Source: Pseudomonas sp. HAR-UPW-AIA-41
GTDB lineage: Bacteria; Pseudomonadota; Gammaproteobacteria; Pseudomonadales; Pseudomonadaceae
Direction: 5' to 3'
DNA length: 64,000 nucleotides
Assembly: GCF_002304225.1 (NCBI RefSeq)
Contig: NZ_NSLB01000001.1
Coordinates: 310,001 to 374,000, forward strand
Positions 30,640-39,012 of the stretch are shown one piece after another. The notes under the pieces are model-generated. The model worked only from the letters and a program-made list of their open reading frames with translations. It made no database searches and had not been told where the DNA came from. Numbering within the stretch: position 1 is the stretch's first letter; each line of letters starts with the position of its first letter. Made by a program: the position numbers and the translations under genes.

Positions 30640-31452
30640 ATGAACTTTAGTGAGTATGGAAACCCTTCGGGTAAGCCCGTTGTGTATTTCCATGGGGTAC
30701 CCGGTTCGCCCATTGAGGCTTCAGTGTTCGAGAGCAGCGCGCGAGCACTGGGGTTGCGCGTGCTCTGTTTCGATCGATTCTCGATCGATCCATCCGTCAG
30801 TGGTGCCCTCTACTACCAGCGCATCGCGCAGGCTATTGATGAGGCGGTTCGCGGAACTCCGGTCGACTTCATCGGTTTTTCCATCGGCAGTCACGTTGCA
30901 TTGGAGGTCTTCCGGCAGATGCCGGGTAGGGTGAAAAGTCTGCATCTGGTTTCGGCGGTGGCGCCGCTCGATGAGGGCGACTTTCTCAACGAGATGGCCG
31001 GCAAGGGCGTTTTTTCTCTGGCCAGGAACCGGCCCGTGCTGTTCAGCGGGCTGGCAAAGTCGCAGGCATTCCTGGCTTCGCTGCTGCCTGGCGTATTGGC
31101 TCGTTTACTGTTTGCCAGTGCGGCAGGGCAGGACAAGGCTCTTGCCAGTCAGCCGGCGTTCAGGACGCTGATGAAGGATGTCCTGCAGTCGTGCTTTACC
31201 CAGGGCGCCAGTGGCTACATGAGAGACATCAATCAGTTTCTTGCGCCGTGGTCGGCCGGCATCTTCGAGTGTGAGGCGAGTGTTCATCTATGGCACGGCA
31301 CGCACGACAACTGGTCACCGGTCGCTATGGCCGATTATCTGGCCCGGACTTTTCCGGGCGGGGTGACCATGGAGCGACTGCAGGGAGGCTCTCATTACTC
31401 GTGTCTCCTCGATGCGGCAGCGAAGATATGCCTGCAGTTGTCCAGCGCCTGA
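30640..31452 (+). CDS. Alpha/beta-hydrolase
   Basis: The product is 270 aa, with the start at ATG 30640 (MNFSEYGNPSG) 5 nt after GGAG. The catalytic triad is visible: nucleophile Ser81 in GFSIGS, an Asp in HGTHDNWSP and a His in GGSHYS. The oxyanion region reads YFHGVPGSP. No signal peptide, so cytoplasmic. Hydrolases of this form include esterases and lactonases; the substrate is unknown. The gene stands alone, divergent from rimO. Confidence 0.85.
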   Translation: MNFSEYGNPSGKPVVYFHGVPGSPIEASVFESSARALGLRVLCFDRFSIDPSVSGALYYQRIAQAIDEAVRGTPVDFIGFSIGSHVALEVFRQMPGRVKSLHLVSAVAPLDEGDFLNEMAGKGVFSLARNRPVLFSGLAKSQAFLASLLPGVLARLLFASAAGQDKALASQPAFRTLMKDVLQSCFTQGASGYMRDINQFLAPWSAGIFECEASVHLWHGTHDNWSPVAMADYLARTFPGGVTMERLQGGSHYSCLLDAAAKICLQLSSA

Positions 31453-31500
31453 TCGTTGCTCTGCGTCTGCTGTTCAGCCGGCCCGCCGGCCTGCCGTCGG

Positions 31501-32259
31501 TTAGGGCTCAGGCTCGCCCGGCAGCCAGCGCTGGTAGATGCGGCTGAAACTGCCGTCGGCTTTCATCGCGTCCAGTTCGCGCTGCCAGCGCTGGATCACG
31601 GCCGGATCGGTGCCGTGCCAGAAGGTGATGTAGCCCAGTGAGGCGCGGTAGGGCAGGGCGACCTCGACATCCTTGGCCGTCAGGTAGTCGACCTGCTGCG
31701 CGGCGTCACCGGTGCTGTAGAAACTCAGGTTGTCGGCCACGATCAGCTTGACCCGGCCACGCTTGAGCATCTTGAACATCTGTTCGGGTTCGGTGACGCC
31801 CAGCAGGTTTGTCAGACCAAGATTGCGCAGTTCCTGATAGCTGAACCAGTCGCGGGGCACGGCGACCGGACCGGCCTTGGCTACATCCGCCAGATCGTGC
31901 AGCTGGATGCCTGAATTCTTCAGGGCGTAGAAGCTGTCCTGCGCCAGCAGGATGGGGCCGACCCAGCGGAACAGCGGTTCGCGTTCGGCATTGCGGATGG
32001 TGGCGAACAAGGCGGTATTGGGCGTCTGCTGCACGGTGTGATAACCCCTTGCCCAGGGCACCACACTGATTTCCCCGGATTCACCAAGGCGTTTGAGCAG
32101 TTCGCGCACCAGCTCGTTGGCCATGCCTTCGGCACGACCTTTTACAGAGAAGGATACCGGCGGGTATTCCTCGGTATACAGCTGCAGTGGCTCTGCCTGA
32201 CTCAGCAGCACCGACAGACTGAGGGCCAGAACACTGCAGCGAGAAAGCCAATGGGGCAT
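31501..32259 (-). CDS. Periplasmic solute-binding protein (SBP_bac_3 type)
   Basis: The product is 252 aa. A signal peptide (LSRCSVLALSLSVLLSQA) precedes LYTEEYPPVSFSVKGRAEGMANELVRELLKRLG, the start of family-3 substrate-binding domains. Further family features are PWARGYHTVQQTPN and the C-terminal RWQRELDAMKADGSFSRIYQRW. Such proteins bind polar amino acids, but no ABC permease genes adjoin, so it may be an orphan receptor or a sensor-like protein. Confidence 0.85.
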   Translation of the reverse strand: MPHWLSRCSVLALSLSVLLSQAEPLQLYTEEYPPVSFSVKGRAEGMANELVRELLKRLGESGEISVVPWARGYHTVQQTPNTALFATIRNAEREPLFRWVGPILLAQDSFYALKNSGIQLHDLADVAKAGPVAVPRDWFSYQELRNLGLTNLLGVTEPEQMFKMLKRGRVKLIVADNLSFYSTGDAAQQVDYLTAKDVEVALPYRASLGYITFWHGTDPAVIQRWQRELDAMKADGSFSRIYQRWLPGEPEP

Positions 32260-32331
32260 GGCAGAGGCTCGTGCGATAACAGTTGCAGGTTACGCCAGTA
32301 TGACCGCCCCGGCCACGCTTTTGCCCAGGCG

Positions 32332-33300
32332 TTAAGGCTTGCGTGCGATCAGTACGGCGCGGGTCGGCGCCGGCAGGTTCTCGACGGTGCGGCTGTGATC
32401 ATTGGGGGCGAGGAAGTCGGGCAGCGACTGAAAGCGCATCCACTCGGTGGCGCGCTGCTCCGCCACGCTGGTCACCGAGACATCCACGCAGCGCACGTCA
32501 ACAAAGCCGGCACGGCGCAGCCACAGCTCCAGGGCCGGTACCGACGGCAGAAACCAGACATTGCGCATCATCGCGTAACGGTCCTCGGGCATCAGCACCT
32601 GCTGCGCATCGCCTTCGACCACCAGCGTTTCCAGTACCAATTCGCCGCCCTTGCGCAGGCAGTCCTTGAGTTCCAGCAGGTGATCGATGGGTGAGCGACG
32701 GTGATAGAGCACGCCCATGGAAAACACGGTATCGAAACCCTGCAGCTTGGCCGGCAGTTCCTCGGAGGCCAGTGGCAGGTGCCAGGCAGGCAGGTCCGGC
32801 AGGTAGCGCTTGGCCGCGAGGAACTGGCAGAGGAACAGCCAGTTGGGGTCGACGCCGATCACACTGCCGGCGCCGGCCCCGAGCATGCGCCACATGTAGT
32901 AGCCATTGCCGCAGCCGACGTCCAGCACGCGCTTGCCTTTGAGGTCGAGATGCGGAGATACGCGCGCCCATTTCCAGTCCGAGCGCCATTCGGTATCGAC
33001 ATGCACGCCAAACAGCTGGAACGGCCCCTTGCGCCAGGGAATCAGCCCCTGCAGGGCATGCAGCAACTGCTCGCGGGTGGCCTCATCGAGCGGTGCGTCC
33101 AGACGAAATTCATTGACCAGCTCGGTCTGGCTTGGCGTGATCGCCGGCAGAGCGGCCAGTGCGGCCTGCCAGCGCTCCAGGTCGCCGTGGCCGACGGCCA
33201 GCTTGGCACCGATCTGCGCCGGCAGGTCGTCAGCCCATTCGGCCAGCGGGCTGCCGGCCAGGCTCTGTTGCAGGCGGGCGAGGTCCAGTTGTTCGATCAT
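32332..33300 (-). CDS. cmoB: CmoB, tRNA U34 carboxymethyltransferase
   Basis: The product is 322 aa, started at the ATG at 33300 ([10 protein letters not shown]), which overlaps the cmoA stop by 4 bp (ATGA). Motifs are [26 protein letters not shown] and the Rossmann loop [15 protein letters not shown]. CmoB transfers the carboxymethyl group of carboxy-SAM, made by CmoA, to 5-hydroxyuridine at the tRNA wobble position. Translation is probably coupled to cmoA. Confidence 0.96.
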   Translation of the reverse strand: MIEQLDLARLQQSLAGSPLAEWADDLPAQIGAKLAVGHGDLERWQAALAALPAITPSQTELVNEFRLDAPLDEATREQLLHALQGLIPWRKGPFQLFGVHVDTEWRSDWKWARVSPHLDLKGKRVLDVGCGNGYYMWRMLGAGAGSVIGVDPNWLFLCQFLAAKRYLPDLPAWHLPLASEELPAKLQGFDTVFSMGVLYHRRSPIDHLLELKDCLRKGGELVLETLVVEGDAQQVLMPEDRYAMMRNVWFLPSVPALELWLRRAGFVDVRCVDVSVTSVAEQRATEWMRFQSLPDFLAPNDHSRTVENLPAPTRAVLIARKP

Positions 33301-34040
33301 GGCAGGGCCACCAGCGAGGCGAAGTTGAGGCACTGGAACCAGGGCGTGACCTGACGGAAACCGGCGGCCAGCAGGCGCTCGCGGTGCTGCTGCAGGCTGT
33401 CGGGTTTCATCACGTTTTCCAGAGCGCTGCGCTTTTGCGCGATCTCCAGCTCGCTGTAGCCATTGGCGCGCTTGAAGGCGATATGCAGGTCGGTGAGCAG
33501 CGTCTGCTCGGCTTCATCTTCGAAACGCAGCTTCTCCGAGAGAATCAGCGCGCCACCCGGCAACAGGCTCTGGCGGATGCGCGTAAGCAGTTCCAGACGG
33601 CGCTCGGGTGCAATGAACTGCAGGGTGAAGTTCAGCGCCACCACCGAGGCTGGCTGGAAATCGAGGGCGAGGATGTCGCCTTCGATCAGCTCATAAGGCA
33701 GCAGTTCCTGAAACATCGAGTCCTGAGCGTGCAGGTATTCGTGGCAACGCGCGACCATCGCCGCCGAGTTGTCCACGCCGATCACCCGGCAACCTTCGCT
33801 CTTCACATGACGGCGCATGGCCTGGGTCACCGCGCCCAGCGAACAGCCCAGGTCATACAGCGCGCTGCCCGGCTGGGCGAACTGCGCGGCGAGCACACCG
33901 AGGTTCTCGACAATGGTCGGATAGCCCGGCACCGAGCGTTTGATCATGTCCGGGAACACGCGCACCACGTCTTCGTTGAAGGCGAAGTCGCTCACTTGGG
34001 CCTGCGGGGTGGCGTAGATGCGGTCGGGGCTGTCGGTCAC
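33297..34040 (-). CDS. cmoA: CmoA, carboxy-SAM synthase
   Basis: The product is 247 aa. It opens [28 protein letters not shown], diagnostic of CmoA, and has a SAM-binding [15 protein letters not shown]. It converts SAM and prephenate into carboxy-SAM for CmoB. The genes overlap and form a two-gene operon with cmoA first. Confidence 0.96.
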   Translation of the reverse strand: MTDSPDRIYATPQAQVSDFAFNEDVVRVFPDMIKRSVPGYPTIVENLGVLAAQFAQPGSALYDLGCSLGAVTQAMRRHVKSEGCRVIGVDNSAAMVARCHEYLHAQDSMFQELLPYELIEGDILALDFQPASVVALNFTLQFIAPERRLELLTRIRQSLLPGGALILSEKLRFEDEAEQTLLTDLHIAFKRANGYSELEIAQKRSALENVMKPDSLQQHRERLLAAGFRQVTPWFQCLNFASLVALP

Positions 34041-34196
34041 GGTGAAGCTACCAGGGGGAAACGGGCCGGCATTTTACCCAAGCCCGGTGCCCTGCGTCAC
34101 AGCAGATCCATGAGCAGGCGTCAGCCATGCTTACGCTTGTGCGGAAAATGAATGGTGCCCAGAGGTTCATGCCCCCTCTGCGCTGGATTGGCGCCT

Positions 34197-34766
34197 TCAG
34201 AGCTGGTCGGCGATGAACTCGCCGGCGCCCTGCAGCGGGCCGAGCGGGTTCTTCTTCGACTCGACCCGGCGCACATTGGGCTCGCCGCTGCTGACCTTGT
34301 GCACCAGCTTGTCATCGATCAGCACAAATACCGGACGGAACGACCAGCTGTGGATCTCGCGCTTCTTGCGGAAATTGAACAGGTCGGCCCAGAAGCTGCC
34401 AACCCGCTCGGTGTTGGTCTTGGTGAACTCGAAGGAGTAGCCCACACAGCGGTCCTTGGCCTCCAGGCATTCCACCAGACCGCTGGGCAGGTAGTCGATG
34501 GGCACATTGGGCTGGACGAACATCAGGCGCACGTCGATGAACGACAGCATGCGACCGTTGCCTTCGGCCAGCGGATCGAAGCCCAGATGTGCCAGTTCGG
34601 CGCGTGTGGTGCGGCCGGGCTTGGCCTGGGCAAAGCTGATCTCGGCGTCCAGGTAGTCGCTGAAGGGCGATTTCACCTCGTTGCGCTCGCTGGGCAGCAG
34701 GCTGCCACAACCGCCGAGAACCAGGGTAGAGAGCAGGGCTGCAACCGGGAGATGAATGCTGGACAT
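34197..34766 (-). CDS. Lipoprotein of unknown function
   Basis: The product is 189 aa, from the ATG at 34766 after AGGAGG. The signal (MSSIHLPVAALLSTLVLGGC) has lipobox LGGC. The mature part contains FAQAKPGRTTRAELAHLGFDP, resembling SmpA/OmlA-type small-lipoprotein openings, then IDVRLMFVQPNVPIDYLPSGLVECL and FVLIDDKLVHK. Likely anchored in the outer membrane. Function unknown. Confidence 0.78.
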   Translation of the reverse strand: MSSIHLPVAALLSTLVLGGCGSLLPSERNEVKSPFSDYLDAEISFAQAKPGRTTRAELAHLGFDPLAEGNGRMLSFIDVRLMFVQPNVPIDYLPSGLVECLEAKDRCVGYSFEFTKTNTERVGSFWADLFNFRKKREIHSWSFRPVFVLIDDKLVHKVSSGEPNVRRVESKKNPLGPLQGAGEFIADQL

Positions 34767-34836
34767 AGGGCCTCCTGCGCAAGTGGAGTTATGTCTATAG
34801 CTCATGCGCAGGTGGCCTGCCGTGCTTCACTCCGAT

Positions 34837-35472
34837 TTATCCGCGGCGTTGGAAGGCCGAAGCGGCGATACCGAACTGGCCGAGCCAGTAAGTCACGATG
34901 ATCGCGTAGCGGGCAGCGTCGAACGGGGCCACGAAGCGGTTGATGCCGATCAGGCTGTCGGAGATGACGAACAGCACCGCACCGACTGCCGCGAGCCAGG
35001 CCGAGGCGCGCGCGATGTTCGGCTCACCAATCCGGGCCAGAGCGCGCCAGAGCATGGCGCTTATGGTCAGGGCGTAGAACGCCACCGGAATCAGCAGTGG
35101 GCCCAACGGCCGGCTGGCCAGCACGGCGAACATGCCGCCGCCTGCCGCGAGCGCCAGCAGCAGCGCCAGCGGGGCAAAACGCCGGCTGTCACTCAGGTAG
35201 GCCACCAGGTAGCACAGGTGACCGATGAGGAAGGCGCCCAGGCCGAAGACGAACAGATCGGCCGGCCAGTCGAGGATGATGTCACCCGCCAGGGAGAACA
35301 GCAGGCCGAGACTGATCCAGCGCCGGTAGGGCCCCTCGGGTGCGCTGCGCAGCCAGAAGATCAGCGCCAGCACGGGCAGGCCCTTGGTCAGCAGGCGCAA
35401 CTCGGTTGAGTCGATTGCCAGGCCATAGATGAACAGCAGGGCAGAACACAGGGCGAAAATCAGCCAGCGCAT
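34837..35472 (-). CDS. Lysoplasmalogenase (YhhN family)
   Basis: The product is 211 aa, with about eight membrane helices and almost no loops. Family marks are LLTKGLPVLALIFWL, SLAGDIILDW and GAVLFVISDSLIGINRF. The conserved Lys and Asp residues in these stretches are those seen in YhhN enzymes. Eukaryotic relatives hydrolyse lysoplasmalogen; the bacterial substrate is less certain. Its own start lies after GGACGCCC. Confidence 0.87.
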   Translation of the reverse strand: MRWLIFALCSALLFIYGLAIDSTELRLLTKGLPVLALIFWLRSAPEGPYRRWISLGLLFSLAGDIILDWPADLFVFGLGAFLIGHLCYLVAYLSDSRRFAPLALLLALAAGGGMFAVLASRPLGPLLIPVAFYALTISAMLWRALARIGEPNIARASAWLAAVGAVLFVISDSLIGINRFVAPFDAARYAIIVTYWLGQFGIAASAFQRRG

Positions 35473-35560
35473 GGGCGTCCTCCGTTGATGAAGGCGCCAC
35501 TATGCCGGGTACGTTCGTGCAAACACAGGCCGCAGGCGACAAAACCCCCGGCGATTGGCG

Positions 35561-35989
35561 TCAGTCCACCTGCACCGCGCAGTCGTAGATCAGTGCCGGC
35601 GCCACCCCCTGTTCCCAGGGGCGCTGGTACTGCAGCAGCAGGCGGCCCTGACCGGGTTGAACTGACTGGAAGCGCCAGGTGGAGACCCCGGCACTGCCGA
35701 CGATGCCGGCCTCTTCGGGCACGCGGTAGACCTCGGGGCCGAGGGTTTTCAGCACGCTGGGCGCGGCATCGAACAGCTGCCAGCGAAAGCCGGTGGTGGG
35801 GTTGCTCGGCAGGCTTAGGATCAGCGTCTGCCCCTGCTGGAGCTCGATGGGTTTGCAGCGTGCCGACTGACCGGGGCTGACCTGCAGCGCCTTTGCCGAG
35901 GGTTCGATGCTGACGGTGGCGGGTTGGGTGGCGCAGCCGGCGAGGGTGGCCAGGGCCAGCAGCAGACTGGTGGGGCGCAGCAGAGACAT
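35561..35989 (-). CDS. Chagasin-like cysteine protease inhibitor lipoprotein
   Basis: The product is 142 aa. The ATG at 35989 follows AGGAG, with a lipoprotein signal MSLLRPTSLLLALATLAGC. The inhibitor motifs are loop 1 PSNPTTGFRW and loop 3 QYQRPWEQG, with VGSAGVSTWRFQ in between, matching the chagasin/ICP fold (I42). Such proteins block papain-family proteases. A much longer open frame upstream lacks support and is rejected. Confidence 0.85.
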   Translation of the reverse strand: MSLLRPTSLLLALATLAGCATQPATVSIEPSAKALQVSPGQSARCKPIELQQGQTLILSLPSNPTTGFRWQLFDAAPSVLKTLGPEVYRVPEEAGIVGSAGVSTWRFQSVQPGQGRLLLQYQRPWEQGVAPALIYDCAVQVD

Positions 35990-36069
35990 CGGGCGACTCC
36001 TGTCACAAGGGCGAAAGCGGATGCTCAGGATAGAGGCCCGCTGCGCCCAGGGCAAAAAGTCTGGCGGTT

Positions 36070-36765
36070 TCAGCCAAGGCTCATGTGGATCTCGCGCAGA
36101 CGGCCATCGATCAGCGGGGTGAGCAGCGCGAAGCAGTCGCCGGGGCGGATGCGTACCTGCGGCGCGTCGATCAGCTCGTGCTGCAGTCTCTGCAGGGGCA
36201 GGTACCACTGCGGGTGGCGGGCGTCGGCGTTCAGGCGCTGGCACAGGTAGCGCATCTGTACCTGCAGGGGCAGCGGGCAGTGCGCATGCTGGGCGCCGCG
36301 CACGGCCAGGCCGCGAAGCTGGGCCAGGTCTTCCAGTTCGCGGCAGGCCTGGGCCAGGCCACTGACCCGGCGCTGGCGTGTGGCCAGGCGCAGCTCCAGC
36401 TGTTCGAGGGCGTTGAGCAGTTGCTCGATCAGCCGGCAATGCCCGGCGAAGTCGGCCGGCGTCTGACGCAGCGCGCGCCATTGACCATCCAGCTCGGCCA
36501 GCCCGCTGTCGTCCTGCGGGCAGCGTCGCCACAGATTTCCGATTTCTTCACCAAGCTGGCGGCATTTTTCTGCTGCCTCAGCGCTGTTCTGGCCACCCAG
36601 CCCGCGGTGCTGCTGCAGGCGCTGCAGCAATTCAAGGGTGACATGCAGGGTGTTCAGCCAGGCCGCGGTCTGGCGGCGCAGGGCCTGCTGACGCAGGCGG
36701 GCGGCGAGCAGCGCCGGAATCAGCAGGCCGGCGAGCAGGAGCAGGGCGCTCAGGGGAGTGGTCAT
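36070..36765 (-). CDS. Membrane-anchored helical protein, partner of a chemoreceptor-like gene
   Basis: The product is 231 aa. A short N-terminal hydrophobic helix ([17 protein letters not shown]) is followed by a long all-helical Leu/Arg/Gln-rich region. [14 protein letters not shown] near residue 50 recalls the NIT-domain opening (nitrate/nitrite sensing), but the similarity is slight. Its ATG overlaps the stop of the upstream methyl-accepting protein gene by 4 bp, so the two are almost certainly co-translated and may work together. Function unknown. Confidence 0.72.
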   Translation of the reverse strand: MTTPLSALLLLAGLLIPALLAARLRQQALRRQTAAWLNTLHVTLELLQRLQQHRGLGGQNSAEAAEKCRQLGEEIGNLWRRCPQDDSGLAELDGQWRALRQTPADFAGHCRLIEQLLNALEQLELRLATRQRRVSGLAQACRELEDLAQLRGLAVRGAQHAHCPLPLQVQMRYLCQRLNADARHPQWYLPLQRLQHELIDAPQVRIRPGDCFALLTPLIDGRLREIHMSLG

Positions 36766-37904
36766 GGGCGGGCCTCCAGAGCTTTCTCCCGTTGTGGCTG
36801 TGCCGCAACGGGAGCGGAACCGAGAATGAGGGTCATCTGGGTCAGGTACAGGGTCAGCTGATGCAGGCGCTGGTTGTCGCTGCTCTGCCGGTTCAGTACA
36901 TCGCTGATCTGCTGCAACTGTTGGTTTAGTGACTGGTTGGCCTGGCTGTGTTCGCCGAGGGCCTGGCGCATGCTCGCCAGCTGTTCGAGATTGCTGCGGC
37001 TGTCGCTGGCCAGGGCGTCGAGATTGCTGGCCAGATGCAGGCTCTGCTGGTTGCCGGCAACCAGCAGATGGCGGTGCTCATCGACCTGATGGCGCACTTC
37101 GGCCACGGCCTGGGCGATCGCGCCGACCACCTGGGTGATGTCGCTGGCGGCCTGGCTGGTGGACAGGGCAAGGTGGCGCACTTCGTCGGCAACCACGGCA
37201 AAGCCGCGGCCCTGCTCGCCGGCGCGGGCCGCCTCGATGGAGGCATTCAGCGCCAGCAGCTGGGTCTGCTTGGCCAGACCCTGGATGCTGCCGACGGCTT
37301 TCTCGACGGCGGCGGTGCAGCTGAGCAGTTCACCGACCGCGCCGCTGGTGCGGCCCAGGCTCTGTTCGATATCGAAGAGTGCGCTGCCCACTTTATGGGC
37401 ATCCTGGCAGCCGTCTTCACTTCTTTGGTGCGTTTGGCCGAACGCCTGCATGGCGTGCTCGGCATGCTCGCGGATCTGCAGCAGGGTCTGACTGATCTGT
37501 TCGCTGGCCGCCGCGATCATCGCGACCCGCTGGCTCTGCTGGCTGGCCTGGGTCTCGGTGTGCTCGGCCATCTGCTCCAGCGCCTGGCTGGCGAACTGCA
37601 CCTCGCTGCGCAGGCGCTCGGCCATCCGCTGCTGCTCGCGGCAACGCACCAGCAGTGCTTCGCCCTGGGGAGGGCTGGCCAGGCTTTCACCTAGCAGAGT
37701 GAGTGTGTGCTGCAGGGGTCGCAGATGGCGCTGCCAGCGTTGCTGCAGCGCCGCCAGCAGATACAGCGCCAGGCCCAGCAAGGCCACGGCAGCTCCCGCC
37801 TGTTGCCGCCAGGCCAGTAACACGGCGAGGCAGGCTAGCAGGGCGGGCAGCCAGGCGCGCAGGGCGCCGCAGCGGTTGAGAATGAAAATGCCGAACTCCA
37901 GCAT
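36762..37904 (-). CDS. Methyl-accepting chemotaxis-like signalling protein
   Basis: The product is 380 aa. Two adjacent N-terminal helices (residues about 17-55) give no real periplasmic domain. A long coiled coil leads into the receptor hairpin tip [34 protein letters not shown], the CheA/CheW-binding signature. Only the signalling module and membrane anchor are present, so sensing may occur in the membrane or through the co-encoded 231-aa partner. No che genes are nearby. Confidence 0.9.
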   Translation of the reverse strand: MLEFGIFILNRCGALRAWLPALLACLAVLLAWRQQAGAAVALLGLALYLLAALQQRWQRHLRPLQHTLTLLGESLASPPQGEALLVRCREQQRMAERLRSEVQFASQALEQMAEHTETQASQQSQRVAMIAAASEQISQTLLQIREHAEHAMQAFGQTHQRSEDGCQDAHKVGSALFDIEQSLGRTSGAVGELLSCTAAVEKAVGSIQGLAKQTQLLALNASIEAARAGEQGRGFAVVADEVRHLALSTSQAASDITQVVGAIAQAVAEVRHQVDEHRHLLVAGNQQSLHLASNLDALASDSRSNLEQLASMRQALGEHSQANQSLNQQLQQISDVLNRQSSDNQRLHQLTLYLTQMTLILGSAPVAAQPQREKALEARP

Positions 37905-38058
37905 GGCAGTCTTCCTTGTGACCAGTCACTACAACAGGGTTCAGCAGGGTGATAGCAAGATACTGGCCAGCCTCTGATCTATCCGTTAGTCGCAGTGATG
38001 GCGCATGGCCGGGCTCCAGTGGTTACAGTAGGGCCCGAATCTGCCTGTGTGTCCGCCC

Positions 38059-38811
38059 ATGTACAACGCCCGCCTGCTGCGCCTGGATGATCAGGCCCAC
38101 GAACATGCCCATGATCACCACCAACTGGTGCTGTCGCTGTCCGGGCGTGCCGAGTTCGAAGTCGGTGGTCGCGGCGGCGAGGTCTGCCAGATGCGCGCCT
38201 GTCTGGTGCCGGGTGATGCCGGTCACCAGTTCGCCGGGGTGGGCGACAACCGCATGCTGATTCTCGATCTGGCCGAGCCGGTGAGCGCGGACGAGGATGG
38301 CGCACTGCTCGCCCAGCTGTTCGAGGTGCCGCGCTACCCGACCCTGGATGCCGACTTCCATCACCTGCTCAGCTATGCCGGCGCCGAGCTGGCCCGCTAT
38401 GGCAGCGACCCGCAACTGGCCCGTGCGCTGGGTGGCGTGCTGCTGCGCGCCCTGCACCTGCGCCTGTTCGGCGAGCAGCCGCGACGGGCGCCGAGCGCGC
38501 TGGATTTGCAGCGTCTGGATGCCTACATCAACAGTCACCTGGCACGGCGCATCAGCGTGGCCGAACTGGCCGGCGTGGTGTGCCTGAGCCCGAGCCATTT
38601 CCACGCGCAGTTCAAGGATGATGTCGGCCTCACGCCGCACCAGTACCTGCTCAAGACCCGCCTCGACCATGCCAGCCGTCTGCTGCGGGAAACACCGCTG
38701 CCGCTGGTGCGCATCGCCGAGGAGTGCGGCTTTTCCAGCCAGAGCGCGCTGACCACAGCCATGCGCCGCTACCTCGGTCTGACCCCCAGACGCCTGCGCC
38801 GGGCCGAGTGA
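38059..38811 (+). CDS. pruR: PruR-like AraC-family activator of proline catabolism
   Basis: The product is 250 aa, from ATG 38059 (MYNARLLRLDDQAHEHAHDHHQ); a GTG four codons upstream is less likely. An N-terminal cupin-like domain carries HEHAHDHH. The C-terminal half holds two helix-turn-helices: RRISVAELAGVVCLSPSHFHAQFK and RIAEECGFSSQSALTTAMRRYLGLTP. In P. aeruginosa, PruR next to putA activates putA and putP with proline. The same order here supports the name. Confidence 0.85.
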   Translation: MYNARLLRLDDQAHEHAHDHHQLVLSLSGRAEFEVGGRGGEVCQMRACLVPGDAGHQFAGVGDNRMLILDLAEPVSADEDGALLAQLFEVPRYPTLDADFHHLLSYAGAELARYGSDPQLARALGGVLLRALHLRLFGEQPRRAPSALDLQRLDAYINSHLARRISVAELAGVVCLSPSHFHAQFKDDVGLTPHQYLLKTRLDHASRLLRETPLPLVRIAEECGFSSQSALTTAMRRYLGLTPRRLRRAE

Positions 38812-38839
38812 CGGCCGCCGTTCAAACGGTCGTTTTGCC

Positions 38840-38868
38840 CTGCGGAGTTTTCTGCAAAAACTCCGCAG
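38840..38868. terminator. 12-bp stem-loop between pruR and putA
   Basis: CTGCGGAGTTTT (38840-38851) and AAAACTCCGCAG (38857-38868) are perfectly complementary around a 5-nt loop. It begins 29 bp after the pruR stop and could terminate pruR; the following T run is short (TTT), so a regulatory role is equally possible. Confidence 0.55.
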
Positions 38869-38976
38869 TTTCCTGCAAGAAGCTGTCATCACCCTGCCAC
38901 TACATTCGCTTATCCCGCCCGGGACTGGTGCTGATCGCCTGTTGATCTGACGCTGGCCGGGCAATGGGCTAGACCG

Positions 38977-38984
38977 AATAACAA
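38977..38984 (+). promoter_or_regulatory. Crc/Hfq-type motif upstream of putA
   Basis: AATAACAA fits AAnAAnAA and continues as CAACA; it lies about 16 nt before the AGGAGG of putA. Inferred target for catabolite repression. Confidence 0.5.
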
Positions 38985-39012
38985 CAGTTCTCCACAAGAG
39001 AGGAGGGGCGTG

